Assembly: GCF_042679605.1 (NCBI RefSeq)
Contig: NZ_JBHTMU010000026.1
Span: 1-58,957 of the forward strand
Length of the DNA: 58,957 nt
Reading direction: 5' to 3'
Source of the DNA: Litorisediminicola beolgyonensis
GTDB taxonomy: Bacteria > Pseudomonadota > Alphaproteobacteria > Rhodobacterales > Rhodobacteraceae
The notes under the pieces were generated by a model. That model did no database searches and had not been told where the DNA came from. It saw only the letters and a list, made by a program, of their open reading frames with translations. The translations under genes and the position numbers were made by a program. Every line of letters starts with the position of its first letter. The first letter of the stretch is position 1. Of the stretch, positions 43,281-51,354 are shown one piece after another.

Positions 43281-43877
43281 TCAGCCCTCGAGGGTGACGC
43301 CCGCGTCCCGCATCTGCGCTTCGGCGGCGGCCAGCGACCCGTCGAGGTCGATCGCCCGGCAGAGATCGCGCCGCACCGTGACCCGGTAGCCCAGCCGGGC
43401 GGCATCGAGCGCCGAGAACCCGACGCAGAAATCGGTGGCGAGCCCGACAAGCGTCAGCGTGTCGATCCCGCGGCTCCTCAGGTAGCCGTCGAGCCCGGTG
43501 GGCGTCTCGTGGTCGTTCTCGAAAAACGCCGAGTAGCTGTCGATCCCGCGGCGGAAGCCCTTGCGGATGACCAGTTCCGCCCGGTCGACCTCAAGACCCG
43601 GATGGAACGCCGCCCCGTCGCTGCCGATCACGCAATGATCGGGCCAGAGCACCTGCGTGCCATAAGGCATCTCCACCGTCTCGAAGGGCGTCTTGTCGTC
43701 ATGCTGCGACGCGAAGGACGAATGATCCCTCGGATGCCAGTCCTGCGTCAGGATCACCGCCTCGGCGCTCTGCATCAGCGCGTTCACCGGCGCCACGATC
43801 TCGTCCCCGCCTGCGACCGCAAGCGCGCCGCCGGGACAGAAATCCTTCTGGATGTCGATGACGAGCAGCGCCTGCAT
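43281..43877 (-). CDS. pncA: Nicotinamidase
   Basis: PncA hydrolyses nicotinamide to nicotinate for PncB. The 198-aa product has the catalytic triad Asp in VIDIQKDFCPGGALAV, Lys in VIRKGFRRGIDSYSAF and Cys in GLATDFCVGFSALDA. The metal ligands are in TQDWHPRDHSSFAS. The ATG 43877 matches the family N-terminus; longer upstream frames are shadows of the trhO gene. It is the first gene of the set with the kinase and pncB. Confidence 0.95.
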   Translation of the reverse strand: MQALLVIDIQKDFCPGGALAVAGGDEIVAPVNALMQSAEAVILTQDWHPRDHSSFASQHDDKTPFETVEMPYGTQVLWPDHCVIGSDGAAFHPGLEVDRAELVIRKGFRRGIDSYSAFFENDHETPTGLDGYLRSRGIDTLTLVGLATDFCVGFSALDAARLGYRVTVRRDLCRAIDLDGSLAAAEAQMRDAGVTLEG

Positions 43878-43985
43878 ATGTCCCCCCGGACGGATGTCGA
43901 CTGCCCCGGACCGTGACGGCTGGCGCGCCGGATGGCAAGGCCCGGCTCTTGATCGGCCACCAGAGGGGGCGTAGATGCGCGCATC

Positions 43986-44891
43986 ATGTTCACCGTCGCC
44001 GCGCTCTACCGCTTCACGCCCTTCCCCGATCCCGCCGCCTTGAAGCCCGGGCTGGAAGAGGTCGCGCGCGCGGGCGGCGTCACCGGCACGCTCCTGCTGG
44101 CGCGCGAAGGCATCAACGGCACCGTCGCCGGATCTCAGCCCGGGATCGACGCGCTTCTCGCCCATATCCGCGCCCTTCCGGGCTGCGCCGATCTCGAGCC
44201 CAAGGTCTCGACCGCCGAAGAGCGCCCCTTCGCCCGCCTCAAGGTCCGGCTGAAGCGCGAGATCGTCACGATGGGCCAGCCGGGCGTCGATCCTCTTGCG
44301 GGGACCGGACATTACGTCAAACCCGCCGACTGGAACGCGCTGATCTCGGCCCCCGATGTCGCGGTGATCGACACGCGCAACGATTACGAGGTCGCCATCG
44401 GCAGCTTCGACGGCGCGGTGAACCCCGAAACCCAGAGCTTCCGCGACTTCCCCGCCTGGTGGGAGGCCAATCGCGAGCGCTTCCGCAACAAGCGCATCGC
44501 GATGTTCTGCACCGGCGGCATCCGCTGCGAGAAATCGACGAACTACCTGATGAGCCAGGGGGTCGAGGACGTCTATCACCTCGATGGCGGCATCCTGAAA
44601 TATCTCGAAGAGGTGCCCGCCGAGGACAGCCTCTGGCACGGCTCCTGCTTCGTCTTCGACGGCCGCGTCTCGGTGGGGCACGGGCTGGAGGAAGGCCCGC
44701 ATCTGCTCTGCCACGCCTGCCGCCGCCCGCTCCTGCCCGAGGATCGCGCCCGTCCCGAGTACGAGGAAGGCGTCGCCTGCCATCTCTGCGCCCACGAGAC
44801 CAGCGATACCGACAAGGCGCGGTTCCGCGAGCGCCAGAAGCAGATCGCGCTGGCCCGCGCCCGGGGCGAGCGTCACCTCGCGGGGGATTAG
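43986..44891 (+). CDS. trhO: tRNA uridine(34) hydroxylase TrhO (rhodanese fold)
   Basis: TrhO hydroxylates U34 of several tRNAs on the way to ho5U-type modifications. The 301-aa product has an N-terminal acylphosphatase-like domain (LLAREGINGTVAGS), a rhodanese domain with active Cys in MFCTGGIRCEKSTNYL, and a Cys-rich C-terminus (LLCHACRRPLLPED and VACHLCAHE). It overlaps the convergent MFS gene by 4 bp at the stops. It is divergent from pncA. Confidence 0.93.
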   Translation: MFTVAALYRFTPFPDPAALKPGLEEVARAGGVTGTLLLAREGINGTVAGSQPGIDALLAHIRALPGCADLEPKVSTAEERPFARLKVRLKREIVTMGQPGVDPLAGTGHYVKPADWNALISAPDVAVIDTRNDYEVAIGSFDGAVNPETQSFRDFPAWWEANRERFRNKRIAMFCTGGIRCEKSTNYLMSQGVEDVYHLDGGILKYLEEVPAEDSLWHGSCFVFDGRVSVGHGLEEGPHLLCHACRRPLLPEDRARPEYEEGVACHLCAHETSDTDKARFRERQKQIALARARGERHLAGD

Positions 44892-46096
44892 GCCGGAAGC
44901 GGTCCGCCCGCGCGGCGCGACCGCGTCAGGATCGTCAGCATCACCGCGATGTTGAGCGCGTTGAAGGCGATCCCGTTCCAGAACGCCAGCGCGTAGCTCC
45001 CCGAGACATCGTAGATCCAGCCCGACATCCAGCCGCCCAGCGCCATGCCGAGGATGGTCATCATGATCACGAACCCGACCCGCCGCCCGGCCTCGCGCGC
45101 GGGCAGGTATTCGCGCACGATCACCGCGTAGGACGGGATGATCCCGCCCTGCGCCAGCCCGAAGACGAGGCTCACCAGATAGAGCGAGGTCAGCCCCTGC
45201 GCGGGCAGGTAGAGAAAGAGCGCCAGCATCTGCAGCACCGATCCCAGAAGCAGCGTCCGGAGCCCGCCCAGCACATCCGCGATCATCCCCGACAGGATGC
45301 GCGACACCACGCCGCCCAGAAGCATCACCGACAGCATCTCGGCACCCGCGACCGGCCCGTAGCCCAGGTCAACGCAGAGCGCGACGATATGGACCTGCGG
45401 CATCGACATCGCCACGCAGCAGCCGATCCCCGCGATCCCGAGAAGCCACATGAGCTGCCGCGGCGTGAACCCTGTCGAGCGCGCCCGCGCCGCCCGCGCT
45501 GTCTCGGCCGCCGCCAGCGCCTCGTCCGGCACCCGCGCGCGCAAGAGCGTCGAGAGCGGCACCACCACCAAGAGCGTGGCCACTCCGAGCGTGGCATAGT
45601 CCCAGCGCCAGGAGCTTTCGGGATTGAGATAGCCCAGCGCCACCGGCCAGATCGCACCGGCGAGGTAATTGCCGGATGCCGCGATCGCGACCGCGATGCC
45701 GCGCCGCCTCAAGAACCAGAGCGACAGGTCCGCCACCAGGGGACCGAAGCTCGCCGATGTCGCGAAGCCGATGACGAACTGCACCGCCGCCAGCGCCCAG
45801 ATCGACCCGGCCTGGGCCGCGCCCCAATAGGCGAGCGAGAGCGTCGCGCCCGACAGCGCCAGCACCCGGCTGATGCCGAACCGGTCGACCCAGCCGCCGA
45901 TCACCAGATTGCCCAGCGCGAAGCCCAGCATGGTCAGCGTGTAGGGCAGCGAGGCGAGCGACCGGCTGGCACCGAACTCCTGAGCGACCTCCGGCAGGAC
46001 GGCGATCACCGACCACATGCCGACATTGCCCGTCACCGCGATGGCGAGCGTGACGGCCAGGCGCATCCAGGACAATCGCGAATCAAAGGGCTCCAT
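44888..46096 (-). CDS. MFS transporter
   Basis: This is a 402-aa inner-membrane carrier with twelve predicted segments and the MFS loop motif GGWVDRFGISRVLAL between helices 2 and 3. It has an N-terminal NVGMWSVIAVLPEVAQEFG pattern like CynX/OxlT-type carriers. Substrate is unknown. It faces trhO (stops overlap) and is divergent from galM with 128 bp between. Confidence 0.87.
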   Translation of the reverse strand: MEPFDSRLSWMRLAVTLAIAVTGNVGMWSVIAVLPEVAQEFGASRSLASLPYTLTMLGFALGNLVIGGWVDRFGISRVLALSGATLSLAYWGAAQAGSIWALAAVQFVIGFATSASFGPLVADLSLWFLRRRGIAVAIAASGNYLAGAIWPVALGYLNPESSWRWDYATLGVATLLVVVPLSTLLRARVPDEALAAAETARAARARSTGFTPRQLMWLLGIAGIGCCVAMSMPQVHIVALCVDLGYGPVAGAEMLSVMLLGGVVSRILSGMIADVLGGLRTLLLGSVLQMLALFLYLPAQGLTSLYLVSLVFGLAQGGIIPSYAVIVREYLPAREAGRRVGFVIMMTILGMALGGWMSGWIYDVSGSYALAFWNGIAFNALNIAVMLTILTRSRRAGGPLPA

Positions 46097-46224
46097 GCGC
46101 CGGACGCTACGCCTGCCCGCCGTCCGGCAACAGCGCAGAGTTGCGCGCCTCTATCCCGGGCCCGCCGATCCGGCATTGACAGCGGACGCCGCCGCGCCAC
46201 CCTGCCACCCGAAAGCGAGGCCCC

Positions 46225-47166
46225 ATGTCCGACATTCCCCGCCACGTCCTCGAGGACGGCGACACACGCATCACCCTCCTCGCGCTCGGCGCCGCCGTTC
46301 AGGACTGGCGCCTGGGCGACCGCGCCTGCGTCCTGGGCTTCCGCGACCCCGAGAGCTACCGCCACAATCCCGGCTATCTCGGCACCATCGTCGGCCGCGT
46401 CGCCAACCGCATCGGCGGCGCGCGTTATACGCGCGGCGGCGAGACCGTCACCCTCACCCCCAACGAGGGCGCGAACATGCTGCATGGCGGGCCGGACGCG
46501 ATCTCGCACCGGCTCTGGACGCTCGACCCGGACGGACCCCGCCGCGCGCGGCTCGGGATCGTGTCGGAGGACGGGGAGAACGGCTTTCCGGGCCGGGTCG
46601 AGATCGCCGTGACCCTCACCCTCGACGGCGGCAGGCTCACCTGGGACATGGAGGCCCGGCCTGACCGCGAGACCCCGATCAACCTCGCCCAGCATCTCTA
46701 TTTCAACCTCGCCGGAGCAGGCGACATCCGCGCCCACCGCCTGCGCCTCCGCGCCAGCCGCTACACGCCCATCGACGCCGCCCAGATCCCCACGGGCGAG
46801 ATCGCCCCGGTCGAGGGCACCCGCTTCGACTTCCGCAGCGCACGCCCGCTCGACGCGCCCGAGGGCTGGGACCACAATATCGCGCTCGACCCGGGCGACG
46901 GCCCGGCGGCGGAACTGACCGCCCCCGATGGCACCACGCTCCGGCTCCGGACCGACCAGCCGGGCCTGCAGGTCTATTCCTCCAATGGCCTCGGCCCGAC
47001 CGGCACCCCGAACGACAGCGCGCCGCATCAGACCTTCGCCGGTCTCTGCCTCGAGGCACAGGGCTTCCCCGACGCGCCCAACCAGCCGAGCTTCCCGCCG
47101 GTCTTCCACACGCCCGACCGCCCCTATCGGCAGATCACCTCGGTCGAGATCGCCCCTCCGCGCTAG
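46225..47166 (+). CDS. Aldose 1-epimerase (galactose mutarotase family)
   Basis: This is a 313-aa galactose-mutarotase-fold enzyme. The catalytic His are in NMLHGGPDAISHRLW and NLAQHLYFNLAG, and the catalytic Glu is in GLCLEAQGFPDAPNQPSFP. NRIGGARY is also typical. It interconverts sugar anomers. No sugar-transport genes adjoin it and eutB begins 43 bp downstream, so its operon link is uncertain. Confidence 0.92.
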   Translation: MSDIPRHVLEDGDTRITLLALGAAVQDWRLGDRACVLGFRDPESYRHNPGYLGTIVGRVANRIGGARYTRGGETVTLTPNEGANMLHGGPDAISHRLWTLDPDGPRRARLGIVSEDGENGFPGRVEIAVTLTLDGGRLTWDMEARPDRETPINLAQHLYFNLAGAGDIRAHRLRLRASRYTPIDAAQIPTGEIAPVEGTRFDFRSARPLDAPEGWDHNIALDPGDGPAAELTAPDGTTLRLRTDQPGLQVYSSNGLGPTGTPNDSAPHQTFAGLCLEAQGFPDAPNQPSFPPVFHTPDRPYRQITSVEIAPPR

Positions 47167-47209
47167 CCCCGGTTCCAATCCCGACGGTCCTGACCCTATA
47201 GTCGCGGCG

Positions 47210-48214
47210 ATGCAGATCCGCTTCACCGATATCCTTGCCGCCCGCGCCCGGCTCGCGGGCACCGCGCTCGGCACGCCGATGGTCCCCTCGACCGCGCTTC
47301 AGGCGCGCCTCGGGCACCCGGTCTGGCACAAGCTCGAACTCTGCCAGCCGACCGGCGCCTTCAAGCTGCGCGGCGCGATGAACGCCATCTCCCGTCTCGG
47401 CCCCGACGCCCAGGGCGTCACCTGTGCCTCGACCGGCAATCACGGCCGCGCCGTCGCCTGGGCGGCGAAGGCCCGCGGTCTCCGCGCCGTGGTCTGCCTG
47501 TCGTCCCTCGTGCCCCGGGCCAAGGTCGAAGGCATCCGCGCGCTCGGCGCCGAGATCCGCACCATCGGTCGCAGCCAGGACGACGCCCAGGCCGAGGTCG
47601 ACCGCCTCGTCGCCGAAGAGGGTCTCGCCGAGATCCCGCCCTTTGACCATCCCGACATCATCGCGGGCCAGGGCACGATCGGTCTCGAGATGCTCGAAGC
47701 GGTCCCCGACCTGACCACGCTCCTCGTGCCGCTCTCGGGCGGCGGTCTTGCCGCCGGGGTCGCGCTGGCGGCCAAGACGCTCGCCCCCGATATCCGCGTC
47801 ATCGGCATCAGCATGGATCGCGGCGCGGCGATGGACGAGAGCCTCAGGGCCGGACACCCCGTCCCGGTCGAGGAGGTCGCGAGCCTCGCCGATAGCCTCG
47901 GCGGCGGCATCGGTGCCACGAACCGCCACAGCTTCGCGCTCTGCCGCGATCTTCTCGACGAGGTCGTGCTCCTGACCGAGGACGAGATCTACCGCGGCAT
48001 CCAGTCCGCCTTCCACGACGAACGCCTCGTCGCCGAGGGCGGCGCCGCTGTCGGCATCGCCGCCCTTCTCGCGGGCAAGGTCGCGCTCGATGGCCCCGCC
48101 GCCACGATCCTGACCGGGCGCAACGCCGATATGGACCAGATCGCCCGGATCGTGGCAGGGCAGAGCGTGACGGTCGGCGACCGATCCATCGACGGAGGCC
48201 CCTATGAGCCATGA
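47210..48214 (+). CDS. eutB: Threonine dehydratase-like enzyme, EutB type (hydroxyectoine utilisation)
   Basis: This is a 334-aa fold-type II PLP enzyme. PLP Lys52 lies in CQPTGAFKLRGAMNAI, the phosphate loop is LSGGGLAAG and ASTGNHGRAVAW binds the substrate carboxylate. Gene order with an ornithine-cyclodeaminase homologue, an AsnC regulator, a semialdehyde dehydrogenase and a class III aminotransferase matches roseobacter hydroxyectoine clusters, where EutB acts as a dehydratase. A beta-hydroxyaspartate dehydratase (BhcB-like) is the main alternative. It overlaps eutC by 11 bp. Confidence 0.82.
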   Translation: MQIRFTDILAARARLAGTALGTPMVPSTALQARLGHPVWHKLELCQPTGAFKLRGAMNAISRLGPDAQGVTCASTGNHGRAVAWAAKARGLRAVVCLSSLVPRAKVEGIRALGAEIRTIGRSQDDAQAEVDRLVAEEGLAEIPPFDHPDIIAGQGTIGLEMLEAVPDLTTLLVPLSGGGLAAGVALAAKTLAPDIRVIGISMDRGAAMDESLRAGHPVPVEEVASLADSLGGGIGATNRHSFALCRDLLDEVVLLTEDEIYRGIQSAFHDERLVAEGGAAVGIAALLAGKVALDGPAATILTGRNADMDQIARIVAGQSVTVGDRSIDGGPYEP

Positions 48215-49184
48215 CATCCGCATCGTGACCGAGGCCGAGCTGCGCCGCGTGGTGACGCTCGACCTCGCCATCGTCGACGAGATCGAGGCCGCCTTCCGCG
48301 CGCTGGCGGGCGGCACCGTCGTGATGCCGCCGATCCTGTCGATGGCGCTGGAAGAGGCGCATGGCGAGGTCGACGTGAAGACCGCCTACATCCCCGGCCT
48401 CGACGGCTTCGCGATCAAGGTCTCGCCCGGCTTCTTCGACAATCCCAAGCTCGGCCTGACGTCGCTGAACGGGCTGATGATCCTCTTCTCCGCCAAGACC
48501 GGCCTCGTCGAGTGCGTGTTCCTCGACAACGGCTATCTCACCGACCTGCGCACCGCCGCCGCGGGCGCGGTCGCGGCCCGCTGGCTCGCGCCCGAGACCG
48601 TCACCACCGCGGGCGTCATCGGCACCGGCGTTCAGGCCCGGCTCCAGATTGAGGCCGCGCGGCTCGTGCGCCCCTTCGAGCGCGTGCTCGTCTGGGGCCG
48701 CGATCTGGAAAAGGCCGCCGCCTGTGCCTCCGACATCGCCGAGGCCACCGGCGTCGAGGCCGAGCTCTGCACCGACCGCGAAACCCTCGTCGCCCGCTCG
48801 CAGCTCGTCGTGACCACCACGCCGTCGCGCACGCCCCTGATCGAGCCCGGCTGGCTGCATCCCGAGCTGCACATCACCGCGATGGGCTCGGACCAGGAGG
48901 GCAAGTGCGAACTGGCGCCCGGCTGCCTCTCTGCCGCCGATCTCTATGTCGCCGACCGCGTCTCGCAATGCGCGGCCTTGGGCGAGTTGCGCGCCGCGCT
49001 CGACGGTCGCATCGCCCCCGAGGCCCCGGTCGAGCTCGGCCAGATCATCGCCGGTGCCCCGGGACGCCGCTCGCCCGCCGACACCACCATCTGCGACCTG
49101 ACCGGCACCGGCGCGCAGGACACCGCCATCGCCAGCTTCGTCGCGGGGCGGCTGGGCGATACCGGCACCGTAGTGCGCACGTGA
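48204..49184 (+). CDS. eutC: Ornithine cyclodeaminase/mu-crystallin family enzyme, EutC type
   Basis: This 326-aa NAD(P)-dependent protein has the substrate motif VKTAYIPGLDGFAIKVSPG, TDLRTAAAGAVAARWLA, the Rossmann motif GVIGTGVQARLQ and late DLTGTGAQDTAIAS. Relatives include ornithine cyclodeaminase, alanine dehydrogenase and iminosuccinate reductase (BhcD). With EutB it is expected to process the hydroxyl-bearing ectoine derivative. Overlaps at both ends (eutB 11 bp, asnC GTGA) show tight coupling. Confidence 0.83.
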   Translation: MSHDIRIVTEAELRRVVTLDLAIVDEIEAAFRALAGGTVVMPPILSMALEEAHGEVDVKTAYIPGLDGFAIKVSPGFFDNPKLGLTSLNGLMILFSAKTGLVECVFLDNGYLTDLRTAAAGAVAARWLAPETVTTAGVIGTGVQARLQIEAARLVRPFERVLVWGRDLEKAAACASDIAEATGVEAELCTDRETLVARSQLVVTTTPSRTPLIEPGWLHPELHITAMGSDQEGKCELAPGCLSAADLYVADRVSQCAALGELRAALDGRIAPEAPVELGQIIAGAPGRRSPADTTICDLTGTGAQDTAIASFVAGRLGDTGTVVRT

Positions 49185-49657
49185 GGCTCGACGCGCGCGA
49201 TCTCCAGATCCTCTCGGTCCTCTCGGCCGAGGGCCGGATCACCAAGACCGAGCTCGCGGAGCGCGTGGGCCTCTCGCCCACCCCCGCCTGGGAGCGCCTG
49301 AAGAAGCTCGAACAGGGCGGCGTCATCGAAGGCTACGGCGCGCGCATCGGGCTCAAGGCCTTTGGCCCGCATGTAACCGTCTTCGTCGCCGTCGAGCTCG
49401 GCAGCCACAAATCCGGCGATTTCCAGATCTTCGAGCGCGCCGTGCAGCGCTATGACGAGATCACCTGGGTCTGGGCGCTGGGCGGCGGGTTCGACTACCT
49501 GATGCAGGTCGTGACCCGCGACATCGACGCCTACCAGCGCCTGATCGACGCGCTTCTCGACGCCAAGATCGGGCTCGCGCGCTATTACACCTACATCGTC
49601 ACGAAGCCGGTGAAATCCTCCTTCGGCCTGCCGCTCGGCCTTCTCGAAGAGCACTGA
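49181..49657 (+). CDS. Lrp/AsnC-family transcriptional regulator
   Basis: The 158-aa product has an N-terminal HTH (LDARDLQILSVLSAEGRITK, then ELAERVGLSPTPAWERLKKLE) and a C-terminal ligand-binding RAM domain. The start is GTG 49181, overlapping the eutC stop as GTGA. In roseobacters the equivalent gene in the ectoine locus responds to pathway intermediates. It probably binds the inverted repeats just downstream, before the semialdehyde dehydrogenase gene. Confidence 0.88.
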   Translation: MRLDARDLQILSVLSAEGRITKTELAERVGLSPTPAWERLKKLEQGGVIEGYGARIGLKAFGPHVTVFVAVELGSHKSGDFQIFERAVQRYDEITWVWALGGGFDYLMQVVTRDIDAYQRLIDALLDAKIGLARYYTYIVTKPVKSSFGLPLGLLEEH

Positions 49658-49664
49658 GAGGCCC

Positions 49665-49683
49665 GCCAGAGGATTCCTCTGGC
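49665..49683. promoter_or_regulatory. Perfect palindrome after asnC, candidate AsnC operator
   Basis: GCCAGAGGATTCCTCTGGC is a 9-1-9 inverted repeat, 8 bp after the asnC stop and 114 bp before the dehydrogenase start. No T-run follows, which argues against a terminator. A related GCAGGATTCTCTCTGC follows at 49700-49715, so the spacing suggests tandem regulator sites. Confidence 0.55.
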
Positions 49684-49699
49684 CGGACACGCGCAGACA

Positions 49700-49715
49700 G
49701 CAGGATTCTCTCTGC
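49700..49715. promoter_or_regulatory. Second, imperfect copy of the AGGATTC-type site
   Basis: GCAGGATTCTCTCTGC shares the AGGATTC core and the CTCTG end with the palindrome at 49665-49683, centred about 33-34 bp away, roughly three helical turns. That is compatible with binding by an Lrp/AsnC octamer. Confidence 0.4.
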
Positions 49716-49797
49716 CAGGGCAGAGCTTTGGTCTCTTTCACCGCCCGGGCCGGCCTAGAGTGCGGATATCCACCCCACTCAATCGAGGTTTGCGCCC

Positions 49798-51282
49798 ATG
49801 ACCGTGCACCGCAGCTTTCCGAAGTCCCCGCTGGCCGAGCTTGCCGATCCGCGGCTCGCACGCAGCTTTTCCTATATCGACGGCAAATGGACCTCCGCCG
49901 CCTCCGGCCGCGCCATCGCCGTCACCGATCCCGCCGACGGCACCTGGCTGGGCGAGGTCGCCGCGCTCTCGGGCGACGAGGCCCGGAGCGCCGTCGATGC
50001 CGCCCAGGCCGCCTTCACCGGCTGGGCCGCGACCCTGCCGCAGGAGCGCGCCGCGCTTCTGCGCCGCTGGCACGCGCTGATGCTCGAGCACCGCGAGGAC
50101 CTCGCGCGGCTCATGGTTCACGAGCAGGGCAAGCCGATCTCGGAAGCGCGCGGAGAGATCTCCTATGCCGCCGATTTCGTCGAGTTCTACGCCGAGGAAA
50201 CCCGCCGCCCGAACATCGAGGGCGTCACTTCGCATCTCCCCGATGCCGAGGTCGAGCTCTGGCGCGAGCCGGTGGGCGTCGCCGCGCTGATCACGCCCTG
50301 GAACTTCCCCTGCGCCATGCTGACCCGCAAGGCCGCCGCGGCGCTGGCCGCGGGCTGCACCATCGTCGCGCATCCCTCGAAGGAGACGCCGTTCTCGGCG
50401 CTCGCGCTCGCCGAGTTGGCCGACCGCGCGGGCTTCCCGAAGGGCGTCTTCAACGTCGTCACCGGAGAGGCGCCCGAGATCGTCGCCCCCTGGACCGACG
50501 ACGCGCGCGTCCGCGTCCTGTCCTTCACCGGCTCGACCGAGGTCGGCAAGCTGCTCTACCGGCAGTCGGCGGGCACCGTGAAGCGGCTGGTCATGGAGCT
50601 CGGCGGTCACGCGCCGGTCATCGTCTTCGGCGAGGCCGATCTCGACCGCGCCGTGGCCGAGACCATCAAGGCCAAGTTCGCGACCTCCGGGCAGGACTGC
50701 CTCGGCGCGAATCGGATCTTCGTCGAGCGCCCGGTCTACGACGCCTTCGTCGCCAAATTCACCGAAGCGACCCGCGCGCTGAGCTTGGGCACCGGCATGG
50801 ACGATCCCGATATCGGCCCGCTGATGAACGAAAAGGCCGTCGCCAAGCAGGAAGAGCACGTCGCCGACGCGCTGGCCAAGGGCGCACGCCTCCTCACCGG
50901 CGGCAAGCGCCACGCGCTCGGGCCGCTCTTCTACGAGCCGACCGTGCTGGCCGACGTGCCCGCCGACGCGCTGATCCTCGGCGAGGAAACCTTCGGGCCG
51001 GTCGCCGCGATCCTGCCCTTCGACAGCGAGGACGAGGTCGTGGCCCGCGCCAACGACACCGAGTATGGCCTCGTCGCCTATCTCCACAGCCAGGACCCGC
51101 GCCGCATCTACCGGCTGAGCCGCGCGCTGCAGTTCGGCATGGTGGCGGTGAACCGCACCAAGGTGACCGGCGCGCCGATCCCCTTCGGCGGGATGAAGCA
51201 ATCGGGCCTGGGACGCGAAGGCGCCCGCCAGGGGCTCGAAGCCTTCACCGAGATCAAGTACGTCTGCCGCGACTGGGGCTGA
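49798..51282 (+). CDS. NAD(P)-dependent (succinate/aspartate) semialdehyde dehydrogenase
   Basis: This 494-aa ALDH-fold enzyme has the catalytic Cys301 in SGQDCLGANR, general base Glu267 in MELGGHAP, Asn169 in TPWNFPCAM, and FTGSTEVGK for cofactor. Placed before a diaminobutyrate-type aminotransferase, it likely oxidises aspartate semialdehyde to aspartate (DoeC/Ssd role in ectoine breakdown). Succinate semialdehyde or another semialdehyde is possible. It is separated from asnC by a 140-bp regulatory gap. Confidence 0.9.
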   Translation: MTVHRSFPKSPLAELADPRLARSFSYIDGKWTSAASGRAIAVTDPADGTWLGEVAALSGDEARSAVDAAQAAFTGWAATLPQERAALLRRWHALMLEHREDLARLMVHEQGKPISEARGEISYAADFVEFYAEETRRPNIEGVTSHLPDAEVELWREPVGVAALITPWNFPCAMLTRKAAAALAAGCTIVAHPSKETPFSALALAELADRAGFPKGVFNVVTGEAPEIVAPWTDDARVRVLSFTGSTEVGKLLYRQSAGTVKRLVMELGGHAPVIVFGEADLDRAVAETIKAKFATSGQDCLGANRIFVERPVYDAFVAKFTEATRALSLGTGMDDPDIGPLMNEKAVAKQEEHVADALAKGARLLTGGKRHALGPLFYEPTVLADVPADALILGEETFGPVAAILPFDSEDEVVARANDTEYGLVAYLHSQDPRRIYRLSRALQFGMVAVNRTKVTGAPIPFGGMKQSGLGREGARQGLEAFTEIKYVCRDWG

Positions 51283-51354
51283 CAAGAGAGACCGGCGCCC
51301 CCGCCCGCAGATCGCGGCGGGGCGCGCCTTGCAAGACCAAGAAAGGACGACACG

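Noticed and set aside
49665..49683. Palindrome after asnC as an intrinsic terminator
   Set aside because: There is only a 1-nt centre and no T-run on either strand, so an operator is more likely.
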